Assembly: GCA_904063045.1 (NCBI GenBank)
Contig: CAJFCJ010000009.1
Coordinates: 1,612,968-1,676,967 of the forward strand
Direction of reading: 5' to 3'
DNA from: Dimorphilus gyrociliatus
Taxonomy: Eukaryota > Annelida > Polychaeta > Dinophilidae
Length of the DNA stretch: 64,000 nucleotides
Numbering within the stretch: the first letter of the stretch is position 1; every line of letters begins with the position of its first letter. Position numbers and translations under genes: made by a program. Below are positions 49,230 to 62,986 of this stretch, piece by piece. The notes under the pieces are model-generated. The model saw nothing but the letters and a program-made list of their open reading frames with translations. It did not search any database and was not told the DNA's origin.

Positions 49230-52106
49230 ATGTCTCAACAATTTAAAAAAAAAATAAACCCTAGCCCGAATCCACTTTTTTATCAATGGATTTATGAAAT
49301 GAAACAAGATGCAGTTGCAAAAGGTTGTAAAACTGCGTTTGCGTACGAAAAGGTTATATTTTCGTTCAGTTCTTTTTTGTGCGAATTATAACCAAAGTTT
49401 TAAATTGACCGATTAGGCTTTAAGAAGTCTCAGAAAGTATCCTTTAGTTTTGGAATCAGGAGCCGAATGTAAAATCTTGGATGGTTTTGGTTTGTAGTAA
49501 CTTTACTATCAGGATTTATTATTTTTTATTGCTTTTTGGAACAGGTAGTAAAATTTGTAAAGTACTTGACGAAAAGCTTGCGGACTATGTATCAATCTAT
49601 GGAACAAAAAAGCCGATTGACGGAATTATAACGGCTTCTTACACAATTGGATCGATATCGAGAAAGAGAACTCGCACTAATCCTTCTTATCAGGCAGGCA
49701 CAAGTGATAAAGATAAGAAGGAAGTTGGCGAAATCTTAACTATTGAAGCTAACTTGCCTAACGCAAAAGATACTGAAGATATAAGAGACAAATCTTCAAA
49801 CGATGTGAAGAAAGTAAAACATACCTCATCTGACAAACAATATATTCCTCAAAAAGGATCAGGCGCTTACGCAATATTACTTACCTTATACAACGAATCT
49901 AAGGTTAATAATAGCACAAAATTATATTTTTGAACACCCACTACGAATGACTGTCATAAAATGATAATTAAAAGTGATCTTTTTATATAGCCGAAACAAT
50001 TAGCACAATATTTAATAACCTAATCATACGCCTCTGTATTTATTTAATCTAACAAGTTTTGTAATCCTAAAGAAATAGGCTTAAAAAGCTTTTTCCTCCA
50101 GAAAACTGAATTTCCAGGCTTCCTAAAGAAGGATGAATTAATTGAAAAGGCTCAACCATTATCAACTAAATCATTTATTAGTGTAAATATCTAATTCTTA
50201 ACAAAATTCTTATTATATGGTGGTTTTTTTCCAGTCTGAAAATAGTTCTAGATATACATCATGGTCGTCGATGTCTACTCTTATCTCAAAGAATCTCGTT
50301 GAAAAATTCTCCAATCCAGCGAAATATAAATTAACCGATGCTGGAAAATCTCTTGCTTCAACAATGAACAACTCTTCTGGGGATGATAATTTCGCTAGTC
50401 CATCTTCACTTTCTCCTGCAAAATTTTCGGAAATATCTAATGAATACGAAGATTTTGTTTCACCTATAAGAAATCCAAATTTAAAATCATCTTGTATATC
50501 ATCCAACTCTTTCGACATATCTTCGAATATAAACAACTTTTCATCTACTCCCTTGAACGACGACAAACTCGTGTCAATTTCTCCTGAAAAGTTATCGGAC
50601 AATGACGAGATACAATTTCTTGGGGAAACGTTGAATAGCAGTAAAGGTCACACATCTATACCAATAACAGAAGATATTGAAGTAGTTTGCGTTGAAGACT
50701 GTAAGAAAATTGAAAAAACACGATCTTTTGCTTTTTCCGATTCGGATTCCGATGATTTGCCTGATCTAGATGTATTTATTAAAAGAAAAATTGATAAAAA
50801 CGCCTGTAAAAAACCATCAAAGTCTACAGAAGAAATTTCGTATCACGAGTCATCTTCTTTGGATAGCTATACGAAATTTAATGATAGACAGAAACAAAAC
50901 AGTCCAAAGATAGATGAGTTAAAAATAGTGGAAAGTTCTAAACGTAACCCACTAAAAACTTCATCTTTCACTGATGATTTGGAACCGAAACGGCCTGTGC
51001 AAATATCCGAAACACCACTATTCACGCTAAGACCAAACGAATTTGAAATTATTCTTATAGTTGATAATAGCGAACATTACGGGTAAGTGTTCCAATTTCT
51101 TATCAAATATTTTACCAACGATCTATTCGTTTCCACTAGAAACCAAAAGGAAACTGTTGTAAAGTATCTTGATAGACATAGGATAAGAACGGAATTAAGG
51201 AGCTTGAATGTTGGTGATTTCTTGTGGATAGCTAGAGAGAAAGGTGAGCCAAGAAGGGAAATTGTCCTAGATTATATTATTGAACGGAAACGTATGGACG
51301 ATCTTGCAAAGAGTATCTGCGATGGACGTTATAGAGAACAGAAAGTACAGATTTTTCAATATACTAATTTCTTCAAACTCGTATTAGCTCTTTTTTTTAT
51401 TAAAAGTTTCGCCTTCGTAACTGCGGGATAAGGAATTGTATATACGTAATTGAAGAATATGGATCATCAGCACATTATAGCCTTAATGAAGATGCTTTAA
51501 AACAAGCAATCACCAATACAGAAGTAATTGATAAATTTTTTGTCAAATACACAAAGAATTTAGATGATACGGGCATTTATATATCAGCTATGACTAGATA
51601 TCTACAATCTATGTATTCGGTAAGTGTAGAGATCGGTAAATCTTGTATATTTTCATATTAATATTGCTATTTCAGTCAAAGTTTCTCATAGCCCATTCAA
51701 AGAAATACGTTGAAGCTAACTGTAGTAAATACGATGATAGCGAAGTTTGTCTAATGAATTATAATGAATTTAACGAATTTTCTTTAAAAACTAAACCTTT
51801 GACTATAAAGGAAATGTTTGCTAAACAACTATTACAATTGCATAGTGTTACACCCGAGAAGGCTTTAGCTATTGTTGAAACATTTTCAACCCCTTATAAA
51901 TTTATTAAAACAATTAAATCGTCAAAAAGTGATAAAGAAATTGAAGATATGATATCAAAAATCAAATTTGGTCCAACAAATCGGTAAGTATTTAAAGAAT
52001 TCCTAGTTTATTTGTAATTTATTCATTCAATTATCATCTCTACAGCTGTATAGGAAAATCAATTGCAACTCAACTAAGAATCATTTATACTCACCAATCA
52101 GGTTAA
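49230..52106 (+). CDS. MUS81: Crossover junction endonuclease MUS81
   Basis: The catalytic subunit of the structure-specific nuclease (with EME1/EME2) that cuts replication-fork and recombination intermediates. There are about ten exons, with the ATG at 49230 and the stop at 52104-52106. The N-terminus has the helix-hairpin-helix region (NPLFYQWIYEM, KALRSLRKYPL-like split over the first intron, KILDGFG). A winged-helix segment follows (GFLKKDELIEKAQ, KYKLTDAGKSLA), then a long Ser-rich disordered linker (about 50330-50990). The ERCC4 nuclease has VGDFLWIA, LDYIIERKRMDDL with the metal-binding ERKx3D motif at 51282-51302, and DGRYREQK. VIDKFFVKYTKNL and the C-terminal tandem helix-hairpin-helix (KEMFAKQLLQLHSVTPEKAL) complete it. 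Catalytic residues are intact. It is divergent from PKN. Confidence 0.93.
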
Positions 52107-52339
52107 TAAATATTTTACTCCTATTCAAATTTTTAACAAACCTGGTAGGTATATTTTAAAAATAGCCGTGAAATTATTCAAAGGGGTTTTTTTTTGCCCA
52201 TTCAAAATAGATGAATATAGATTTTATAATGAACCATTGTTGTTATTCTTCTTCGTTCAAGAAAGATTTTTAATAGAGAAATATTTCAAAAAAAAAAAAT
52301 AATTGAAAATTTATTGAGAATAAGCATCTTTAATAATCT

Positions 52340-52371
<32 letters not shown>

Positions 52372-52437
52372 AAATTCTAATCTAAAGATAAAATTGACAA
52401 TTTGAACTGATATTTATTACATAAATTATTTCTTTAC
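52107..52437. other. Convergent gap between MUS81 and PSME4
   Basis: About 330 bp of AT-rich sequence, probably 3' untranslated ends of both genes, with a TTA trinucleotide repeat at 52344-52372. Confidence 0.55.
52344..52372. repeat. (TTA)n trinucleotide microsatellite
   Basis: Nine to ten uninterrupted TTA units, in the 3' flank of PSME4. Confidence 0.85.
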
Positions 52438-55400
52438 TTATGCGTAATAGTTTGGAGATACAAGTAATTCTGTTAAACTGTTAATTTGATCATCGGAGAA
52501 ACGTTGTTTATGATCCTGCCAATTGTCATGATGGGTTCTTTTAAAACTAGTTAATGTTTGCTTAACTGTTCCCTGAATAGGCTGAGGATCATCTGCATGT
52601 TTTGATACTTCCATGAGAATATCAGGCACAAACGTTGGTACATCGTAAGGAGAAGCCAAAATACAAGCACTTAAAGCTAATATACCTGCATGTCTCTTTC
52701 TTATTTTTTCTTGAGCAACTGGCTCTAGCCTGGCTGTTCCTTGAGCTGTTTTTTTCCTTTTTATACTCGTTTTAGCCAGTTTTATAAATTGTTCCTAAAA
52801 AATTATAATCAATTATTAATAAATAAATTAAACGTTTAAGTTTTAAAAGAATAATACAATTAAGTCTTCTGTTATATCAATGTATCCGCAATGGAAAAAT
52901 CCGCACAACACTTTTGCCGATTTCTCTCGAACTTCCAATTGTATATCTGACAAGCATTGAATAACCGTTGATCGAACTATATCTCTAACATCGTCTTTTG
53001 GAAAGAGGAAGAATAGATTATTGAATACAGCCGTTTCACAAAAATGTAATAAATGCCGGCGTCCTTTCCATGATTTTGTTGAACAAATCTAAAATAAATT
53101 AATGTCATTAATTGTCTTCTTATCAGTTAAAGATAATTTTATATACTTGATTTATAATGCTTTTAAAAGGTTCAATAGTACTTTCGTACATTTCAACAAT
53201 AGACATAAAAGAAATGCATAGTCGACATTTTTCTTGCAATTCATCATCGTCGGTATAGTTTTGTAATGCATTTATCTGAAATAATCAGACTTATTAATGA
53301 TATCTGTCTTGTGTAATTTAAATTTTAATATAATAGATTACTTACAAAGGGAATCAATGGATAATATTTTTCAATATCTAATTTTAAATTTGTTACTATT
53401 GTAACATCAATCCAATGTAGTACTGTTCGTCGATGAAAAGAATAAGAAAAATATATTGTTCCCTTCTTGGATAGAATTTTACGTTAAATACCTGTTTTAC
53501 TTAATAGAATAACTTCATCCTTCTTTTCAACTATACCATTTGCTGAAGATTTAATTTTTTCCATTGGTATTGCTTCCCTATCTATATTCATAGGTTTGGG
53601 TTCGTTCTGAATTGGCTTTAAGTTACTCGTTGATTCTGATTCTTCACTATCATCTTTTTCTTCGGTTTCTTTAACCAAACGTTTCATATGAGGCAGAATA
53701 AAGTTGACAAACTCTTCAACTTTAGGTTGATTATTTTCGGGTGAGTTCTTGAATCGAATATCATTAAAAAAAATACTCTGAAGGCAACTTGCCATTCTAT
53801 CTCTAACGTTCTTATAGTTATAGGCCAACTGCTTCTTAAAATGATCAAGAAGTTTATTAAGCAGGAAAGGAATCCTCCATTCCTGTTGCTGAAGAGCTCC
53901 TTGAAGACAATACAATCTGGTAACATCAACTGAAGATCCACTTTCTCCACTAATTGGATTATCAATAAGAAAATCAAAAAGCGGTTTTAATTTTCTTGGA
54001 TCTCTGCTCTCCGAAGCGGTGGCAATGCAATAACCCCAAATACATTTTGATTCCTCTATAGAAGTATTTAATAAAGCTGACCTAAGCAAAGGTATAACAC
54101 GTGCCCACATTTGTTTAACTTGTTCATATGGCCAATGTTTTGAACCTCTCATAAGAGCGCAGATTATTTCTGCGGCACATCGGTGAGAATAATAGCGAGT
54201 TTTAGGATTGCTATCAGCAACGTATGCTTCAATTTTATCACTAAATAACTCATAGAGAGACCATCCAAAATTACGGAATAAACCCTTAAATAAGAAATAG
54301 TACTTGGATCTAAACTTTTCCTTATTCTTTGAATCCTCCAAAGTTAATAAACTGCATAATTTATCAACGTATTCTTTGTTACAGAAAGCCTGGTAAATAA
54401 TTTTTTCTTCCTCTTTTAACTCATCTATTGCTCTATTTGTGGAAGGCTGTTCTTTTGGTGGTTGATAAACTTTAAAGGGTTTCGGCCATGTGTAATAACC
54501 CCAATGAGTTTTTTCCACAAATATAGTATTATTATATGTCTCTTCATCAACCAAAACATCGCTATCATCATATAGCAGCCATTTATTATCTGGTCTCTCA
54601 CCCGGTATAATATAATTTATTGATTTTGGAGGTTTGCAATTAGCAACTTGGTAGGGGTCAATATCCATGGTTAAATGTTTACGTTTTTGCTGTTGTAGTA
54701 TTGATTGTAAAGCATCAATTGATATCTATAATCAGAATAAAAAAAGTGAATAACCAGTAATACTAGATAAATTCGATCTAAAACATACTCTTCTAATATA
54801 GATAACATCGTGTAGAGAGTTGTCAATGAAGGTTTGTACAACAGAAGCAGGAGCACGATAGTCATTTCGTAAAAGCAATGACAGCATTTCAAGTGCCATT
54901 TGTAAGAATTTCCAGTGTAATTTTTTTGTTTGAATACGCTCCACAATATCGTTTAGTAATTTTTCGTAAGAACTATAAAATAACATAACATATTAATTAA
55001 ATAAAGAAATTAATAACATTTAGATTTTACACTCTATTGGCATCGTTTTGCTCCTGCGATTCCATTTTACCCTTGGATATTTCTGCCAAAGAAACATTCT
55101 CCAAAGATGGATGTGGTTGAGTCTTATCGACCCAAAACTGTTCTGCAGCTGTTCTGGCTTGATCTGAGATCTGAGAGTTATATAATAATCATTAACATCA
55201 TTAATTTTCGTAATATATTTAATAACGAACATAAATTCCTAATGGCATTGTCGAAACATGCTTGTGCAATTTATTTAGTATCTTCTCTATAACTTTTAAT
55301 ATAGAAGGTTTCTCCGAGTGTTGTGCTTCAATCAAAGCTGGCCAAATTTTTCCAATTGCCTTAAAATTATGCTTATAAATCAACGATTGTTCTCTTTCAC

Positions 55401-58400
55401 CCAAAATACAATAAAGCGCTCCCTGTAAATTGTATACATTTGTATGATTTTATAAAAATGCAAACAATTTTGATTAAACCTTAAATTGATGATGACTTAT
55501 ATCATTATTATCCTTCAAACAATCGATAATATCATCTACAACAAGTCTGTAAACATAACTGAAGTGCTTGAATATTGAATAAAGATGTTGTTGAGCTCTC
55601 ATTCGAACGCTACTATAACGACTAACTGACAATTTAAAAATGTCATCTAATAGCCCCTTGTGCATTGTAGTAAAAACTCTCTCAGAACGATGCAAAACTC
55701 TTAACTACAAAACAAAACAATATTTTTTCATAAAGAGCAATGTAAAATCGAATTATACAATCTAACCTCATGTTGGAGTTGAGCTCTTTGAGCTAGAACA
55801 GCTCTAGCATGAGCTTTCTTTCCTAACAGTTTATTTTGTAGAATATTTTTTACAGTTTTCCAACTTTTCCAATATGCTAAGTATTGATCATCTTTTTTAC
55901 CCATATGTGACATGAGATCATTCATAACCTATAAAAAGTTAGAATTTGAATTTTTCATATTAAAAAAGAAATTGACTATATTCACATTAAGGCAAGTCAA
56001 AACAGTCTTTGTATCATCTTCATTATTTTGGCTGCTCAATAAATGAGCAATAAGGGGACGAATAGACTTATAGATTAATAATCGGGGATTTTCACCATCA
56101 AGGAGAATACTCTGCGAAGAAGTCGTACATGAACATTGAAGAGATTTCATTTCAACTCGAGTAGTGACACTTTAAAAAAGTAAATACTATGCCTCTTTTC
56201 AAAACAGTTAATGCTGTCTACTTACTATCCAGTAATCTTCTCATCTTCCCACATATCTAAGCATGTTCCAGCTCCACTTATGCATTTACTAATTATATTG
56301 ACTGTCTGCAGTAGTTCCTCTCTCTCAAGAATACTTTTCTGGCTTACATGTTTGTCAATTTTAGCTAATTGAGGTAGAAGAAAAAGCTTCAAAACTTCCA
56401 CAACAGTTTCCTTTTCCTCTTCGGATGGTATATGCCAAACTAACTTTAAATTATTGAGATCACCAGGCTTTCCCCAATCCTAATTGAGAATATAAGTTTT
56501 AGATGAAGAGAAATTTCGAAATTTAATTTAACAGAATGCTTACTCTGATCGGTAGATAGTCTTCAATTGGCTGATTCCAGTCTTCAGGAGTTGATCGGAA
56601 GTCGTTTGTGTAAATACGAGTTAAAGCTTTGAGCAACTCCAACAATAAATTGGAAGATAATTCCCTAACTGCCAAACACTTAGAAAATAAAGTACATTCC
56701 AAAATTGTAATCAAATCATTTTTATAAGGCAGTAAACTATTTCCATTGCAACGTATCAACTAAAAACATTAAAAGTTTACGATGTCTTTCCAATTTGGAT
56801 ATTAAACGTTTCTTTATTTACCTCTGATAAAATTCTAAGATTCCACAACAACGTACTATCGGTTCCTTCTTCTTGAGCAAAATTATCGTCTAAAAGTAGA
56901 GTATATAAAATACTTATTTAAATTTATTAGGTACACCTTTTTATACAAACTTTGAACATGTTGTTTAATTATTCTGGCACAATGATTGAAAAATTTATTC
57001 AAAACCAGTTCTGGTTGAATTTCGGACACTGCTCGACAAAGATCGGCAGCATATCGACCAGCTACATTAATTTCAAAACAGTTGTTGCTTACAAAATTAA
57101 ACAATTTATCCAAAACTAGCTGAAATTTGCAATTATTTTATTTTATTATTAATAAAAGTTAGAGTTTATATAGCTTACCTTATAAATTGGTAAAGAACAT
57201 TGTTGAACAATGACAATAAAAGTAGATGCTAGCCCCATTTCAATAATAGTTTCGTCAGCACTCATTTTGTCATCATTTCCTAAAGCAGCGTCAGTTCTGC
57301 CATGTTCTTGAACAGAATTTTCAATCAACAAAAAAATTCGATCCATAAATTGGAGGACAAAATCTTCGAACTCCATTGTCAGTCGACAAACTTCTTTCTC
57401 AGTCTCTGTCAAATCTGTTCTTGTTTCCAAAGCTTTGGAACAATCAACAATTGGTACTAAACAGCACAGAGTAGAGACCATTTGCATAGTTGTAATTGTT
57501 TTTTTCAAATCATTTGGATCGATACCAGGTATACACATATTTAAGAGGCGTAGTACATGAGTTGGTCCTTCTGGATAATGTTTTGGATAACTGAGCATCG
57601 ACCCTGAAACCTGACCTACTGCTTTCATCAAGGGTATTAATCTATGAGGTTCATTCAAATTTGTCAGTGCTTCGTAAGTCCTTTTATCAACAGAAAAAGT
57701 GAGATATAATTAAGTCCCTACAGAAAAATTAATTGTAAAATACTTACATATCAATTAGAGGAGGTATAACAATTTCAGGTCGAAGCTTTGCCAAATGTTG
57801 AAGGCAACCAGTAGTCTCTATTATACCAAATTTGCTAAATATAGCTTGCAGCACAATGGGTTTTAATATATTGACAAATTCTGTAATTTCTTCATCAGTA
57901 AGTTTGGCACTTTCTTTCGTATACATGGTCCAATCGCTTTTCTTGTATCGTTCTCTAATAGAATTAATTAAAAACTTATGAATGTTTACTGACAAAAGTT
58001 ACTATTTTATGTAAACTTATGAATAGATATATGTAATTAATTTGATAAAGGGAAAACATTTATACCTATGAACTCGATCGACCATATTAACCGCTAATTT
58101 GTTAATAAATAGAAGTAGTTTATCCTGTATAATTACATAGTTTTCATATTAATGCTGAATAGTGATGTACAAATGTAAACTTACGCTCCATTTACCATTA
58201 TTTGACGGATGATAGAAGCTTTGTAAGGCAACAAAGATCTTTCTGATATGTTCCAAAGTTGAAGAACCATTGCCCTTTTTAGGAGATAACAGATTTCTCA
58301 AACAAGTTCTAATTTTTTTTATATTTTTATCTATATAGGAATAAACTTACTATCATTGCTATAATCCACCTGGATGTCATATTTACATCTGATGCCCTAT

Positions 58401-59720
58401 CGACTCGACTGCTACCTGTGTAAGTTTTGTCTGCTAACGGCAATTGGAAACTTCCTAGCGTTCGAGTAAAAATCTGTTTTTTTTTTATCAAATTATAACG
58501 TTATTCTAGACAATTCAGATTTAAAATATTAATATTACTGTTGGGATGTATATATTCCAATCAATATAACCAATATTATGAAATGCCAAGCGTGATAGAA
58601 TGCTTCTTAAATACTTAAAAAAAGAAATTATATCAGAAAAGAATCATTTTTGTTTTAATTTGGATAAAATAATTTACTTTTTCATATCGAATTTCTGCCC
58701 TAAGTGTCAAGTAAAATTCCATAAACTCCTCAAACCAAATTCTATAGAGAATATTATTGTTATTATGATTAAGATTATCTTTGAATTTTTCAAGTAAAGT
58801 ATACTCTGAAAAAAACATACTTAAATCCCTGGTCATGATAGTTTGGTGGAAGATTTACTGGAAGAAATAAATCCAACAGAAAGAGAGCAGTGGTCATTTT
58901 TACATCAAACATACAAAGATACGGCCGACATTCGTCCAGTAATTCTTGGGTACAATTAGATGGAAAATATCTATTTAATTTAAAAGGAGAATATATAATA
59001 GACAACAGAATTATTATATTTTTTATCTAAAACTTACAATCTGGCATTGACGATTAAACTTTTCAAAGTTGCTTTTATGTTACTGTAGAATATCAATATG
59101 TGAATCCCTTTTGTTTATTTTTATTTATTAGAAACTATTAATCTTACTCGGGTTGTAGTAATAATCCATGTCCTTCCATTTTTGACTCATAAACTTTATA
59201 CATTAATTTAAATAGAGGCCTCCATTCCAGCACCAAATCCTCTCTAGTTAACAATGTTTTCTTTCTATTTGTGTCAAACTATTGTTAATCAAAATATTTT
59301 GAAAATTTGATATACATACGCTAAGAGAGTCGTAAGAATTCGAGAAATCCTCTGGACCATAGAAAGATTCAGATCATCTATAAGGATTGCTTCATAAAAT
59401 AAATTTATAAATTTTATGTGATCCTCTTTGGAGAACTTGAATCCATAGAGACGAATATACCTAAAATGTTTAAAGGACTATCTAAATATGCAATTATAGT
59501 CATTTTTTAATCACGTTTTTAGTTGAACCATCCAGTGTCCAAGACCTATCGAATCTCCCAGCTGAACTGCTCTTCCAATATTTGCTTTAATTTCGCTTAA
59601 ATTCTCATTCGATTCCTTGTCAATAACATCTGAATATGGTAGTATTTTGCAATAAGGATTCTCTCTTTGGGGTTCGAAACCGAGAGCGTTCAATCTATCC
59701 TTATTGCTTTCGCTAGTCAT
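52438..59720 (-). CDS. PSME4: Proteasome activator complex subunit 4 (PA200/Blm10)
   Basis: A HEAT-repeat dome that caps the 20S proteasome, known for acetyl-histone degradation during DNA repair and spermatogenesis. It is encoded by more than 20 exons. The ATG is at 59718-59720; an upstream open extension begins with GTG, not ATG. The N-terminus matches the family (LGFEPQRENPYCKILPYSD, NIGRAVQLGDSIGLG). Further family blocks are LRPEIVIPPLIDM, TEFEDFVLQFMDR-like MEFEDFVLQFMDR, GERPDNKWLLYD, FVEKTHWGYYTWPKPF, LFKGLFRNFGWSL, RGSKHWPYEQV and ATASESRDPRKLKPLFDFL. The C-terminus has SSPYDVP-like ASPYDVPTFVPDI, THHDNWQDHKQRFSDDQ and ends in YYA, the conserved tail that inserts into the 20S alpha-ring pocket to open the gate. 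The stop is at 52438-52440. It appears complete and intact. Confidence 0.93.
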
Positions 59721-60892
59721 CGTTGCTCCTTTGAAAAATGTCCAATTATACACACGATGAGTCTTTCTTTGAGAAAATTGTTGTTTTTATAGATACGGAA
59801 ACCATAGAGGATTACATTTTTTTTTTTTGAAATTTTAAGTTTGCTTTTAAGTAGATTAATTTAATGAATTAATAATTATAAAGGTATTTATAATAAAAAT
59901 TTTCATACTTGTAAATAAGCTAATAGAATATCTATTTTTAAAGTGCAGAAGTTATGATATAGTAGAACCGTATCTTGGAAGATCTTATTTTTTGTTATTT
60001 TTCGTAATTTTTTATTTATTAAATTATATTTAGAGAATACTTCATTAACTAATATAATTAAACTAAATAGAGAATAATAAAGCAAAAAAGAAATTGATAA
60101 ATTCCGGAAACGGAAATAGAGTCAAAGTTACGCGGCTTTTTAAAAATATGAATATAGCATATGTGATGTCTTATTTAACAAATTATTTAGGAAAAAAACA
60201 AATTATAAACTTACGTTATTTTATGTTAATAATTACCATTTTTAGCGGGAAACAAGAATTTTTTATCACATAAAAAAGTACCCGGATAAATGTGTAATTT
60301 AAAAGAAAGTCCTGAAATATGACACGGATTAAAAACTTTTCAAAGCCTTGTCTTTTTATTCCCTATTTACAATGGTAACACCCTATCTATAATAGAAAAT
60401 ATCTTTCAGCCTATAAAGAGACTAACATATAGTATATTATATTGCTAGAATAAACAAATACATACTAATAGTACAAGGAAACATCCCCCCCCCCCCAAAT
60501 CATGCACAAAAGGGGGATATGATATAAAAAATATAGCTATATACGTATAAAACAAGTAGAGCAAAATATCTAAATGAAATACTACTACGAATTAATAAAA
60601 GCATATACATATATATATACTATATACAATCTAATAAGAATGACCTGTTTAAGGCTAACGCTTCAATTGTAAAACGTTAAAGAACATTAATATCTATAAT
60701 GGACCCTCCTTTTTTAAAGGAAGATAAATTTTATTATTCTCATTTGCGTAATAAATCAATATATCTTTGCCCACGATTTTCATTATAAGACTCCAATACG
60801 TGTTAGAACTATAAAAGGCCTATGTACAAAAGTGATTTCAATACGAAACCAATTGATGCGTGAATGTAATCATTTTACTTGTTAAAATTGCT
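59721..60892. other. Divergent intergenic region between PSME4 and the FAM20-like gene
   Basis: About 1.17 kb of AT-rich DNA that should hold both promoters. It contains a run of 12 C at 60485-60496, followed 15 bases later by GGGGG at 60512-60516; together with flanking AT/AT they can pair as a stem (ATCCCCC ... GGGGGAT). No gene, tRNA or mobile element was recognised. A TA-rich tract lies near 60606-60626. Confidence 0.5.
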
Positions 60893-62640
60893 ATGGCCTG
60901 TGAGTAGATTTTCATATAATTGCAATTGTTTTAGTTGCTTCTTAAAATTTTTAATAGGAGCTTATAATATCTTATAATATTCGATAATATAATAGATTGA
61001 ATTTTTGTTTACACATTGTGCCATTTTCTATATAAACACTATATTAAAAAAAACTGCTTCGTGTTCAACTGATTATAATTTGAATTGCGGTTCCTTTTTC
61101 AGCTTTAAGCTCAATTATTTTTGGAAGAAACTACTTGACAAATAGTGTTTTACTCTTCCTTTGCGTTTTGGCTTTTATCTATGTTGTGCTTATGAGAAAA
61201 CCATCATTGAACAATAGCCCTTTTGACGATATAACCAATTTCGAAGCAGAGATTGAAAATCCTAAACATGCTCGAGTTGTTGCCTATAAACACAGAAATA
61301 GAATTGAAGATAAGAAATTAACAGAAACTACTTCTATAGATGAGTCAGTGGCTCCTCCAATAGCTGAGAAGAAGAATGTTGAACACTACAGAGAAATTTG
61401 GCTGTGGGCAGATGCTAAGATCACTAGAGATGATTTAATACCAGGAGATGAAGCGGGTGTTGATGTTGTTCTCAATGCTTTGGCAACCGCTCCTATTACG
61501 CACGTTGGATTGTTAGATATCGGTAGTTATGAAAGTGGTACTTCTCAGAAATGGATTATATTCTTAGAAGGCGGTCAACAAGCTATGATGAAGCTTGTTT
61601 GGTAAGTAATTAATCTTCCCTACCCCATTGAGGTCTTATTTTAAGAGTAACATTAATAGGCAACCAGAAGAGAAAGGTTTCGAAAAAAGAGATGGTGCTT
61701 GCAACTTTGGCTTCGAATCACCGACAAGCGAAATAGCAGCTTTTCACTTACATAGAATACTAGATTTTCATAATACTCCCTATGTTACTGGAAGAAAAGT
61801 AAAATTGTCGGATATTCAAGCTGTCTCCTCGCCCCAAGTCAACAAACAATTCGTTCGAAAAGGTTAAATAATCATTAAACTCTTTTGCTTGTCAAAATAA
61901 TGATGATATTATTTTTTTAATTAGGTGAAAAATTATGCGTTGTCGGAGGATGTTACTATTGTAAGGGTGAAACGACGCTTTGTCCATCAGATGGTATCGT
62001 AGAAGTATCTATAGCCTATTGGGTACACAGGCATTTAAAATTATATACTTTTCCACCAAAGTATATGCCTTTTTCAACACCAAGAAGAGATGAGTTTGTT
62101 TTTTTTTCGTACAATATTTTTTAAAGAAATTATTAATTATCTCTTCCCTCCTTGTTATTCAGGTGGTCAAAATATGGCTTTAATAATGATACATATTGCA
62201 AAGAAGTCAGAAAAATACCTCCATATAGTTCCGATTGGTATTATCACGACCTTTTTGATTTTAGTTTGGTCGACACAATAATGCATCATTACGATAGCAA
62301 ACACTACGTTATTCATGACCATTCTAAAGCTCATGGTTTAACCGTAAGATTGGATCATGGAAGAACTTTTTGTTCTTTATCTTTAGACGAATACGATGTA
62401 TTTTTAGTACCAATAACACAATGTTGTAAAATTCGTAAGAAAACTTGGAAAACTATTGAAAATTTTGAAGAAGGAGATATATCTAATAGGTTGAAGCAAT
62501 CACTTAAAACTGATCCAATTGCTCCAATTCTTTTGGATGCATGGTATCCAGTTATAGAAAGAAGATTAAAGAAAATTAAAGAAGTAATAACAAAATGTGC
62601 AGATGCCAATGGTTGGGATAACGTTTTAGTAACTGCATAA
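60893..62640 (+). CDS. FAM20B-like secretory-pathway kinase (glycosaminoglycan xylosylkinase family), probably catalytically altered
   Basis: FAM20B phosphorylates the xylose of the proteoglycan linker in the Golgi. Here the first coding exon seems to be only 7 nt (60893-60899, ATGGCCT, donor GTGAGT). It joins in frame to 61103 to give a type II membrane anchor at about residues 14-33 (NSVLLFLCVLAFIYVVLM). Family blocks follow: the Gly-rich FLEGGQQAMMKLVW with the ATP-binding Lys, SEIAAFHLHRILDFHNTPYV with the Glu, CVVGGCYYCKGE disulfide region, YCKEVRKIPPYSSDW, RLDHGRTF (DFG-equivalent Asp) and PITQCCKIRKKTW. The catalytic-loop motif GNxDRHHYE of the family reads VDTIMHHYD, so the catalytic Asp is Ile. 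The C-terminus (PIAPILLDAWYPVIERRL) is complete. Five exons. Either a pseudokinase or one with shifted catalysis. Confidence 0.85.
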
Positions 62641-62986
62641 TATTTTATTAATATTCCGATTTTAATAAATTTTTTGTTTTAATGTAATTAGATTTACTGT
62701 CTATCTTTTTTAAGTCAATTGCTGCAATATTATACAGTATATGTAAATTTTGTCGGATATGTAATATTAGTGTAAACGAAAATCTTTACCAAATCTACAT
62801 CCTGAATATCATGGCCCTCATACATGTAAAGTCCTATTTTTTTTTCTATGAATAGAAAATAAAATGAATTGATTGAAAATTTTGAATTGATATCTTCTGA
62901 TTTGTTCTCATATCTTATTTCTTTTCTTTTTTAATAGAAAGCATAACAATAACAATAGAAATTTTTCGTATAAAACGAATATTTTC
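62641..62986. other. Convergent 3' gap
   Basis: About 350 bp of AT-rich sequence between convergent stop codons, with AATAAA-type signals (for example near 62664 and 62856). Nothing else was seen. Confidence 0.5.

Noticed and set aside
59721-59753. N-terminal extension of PSME4
   Set aside because: It begins with GTG. ATG at 59718-59720 gives the N-terminus expected for the family.
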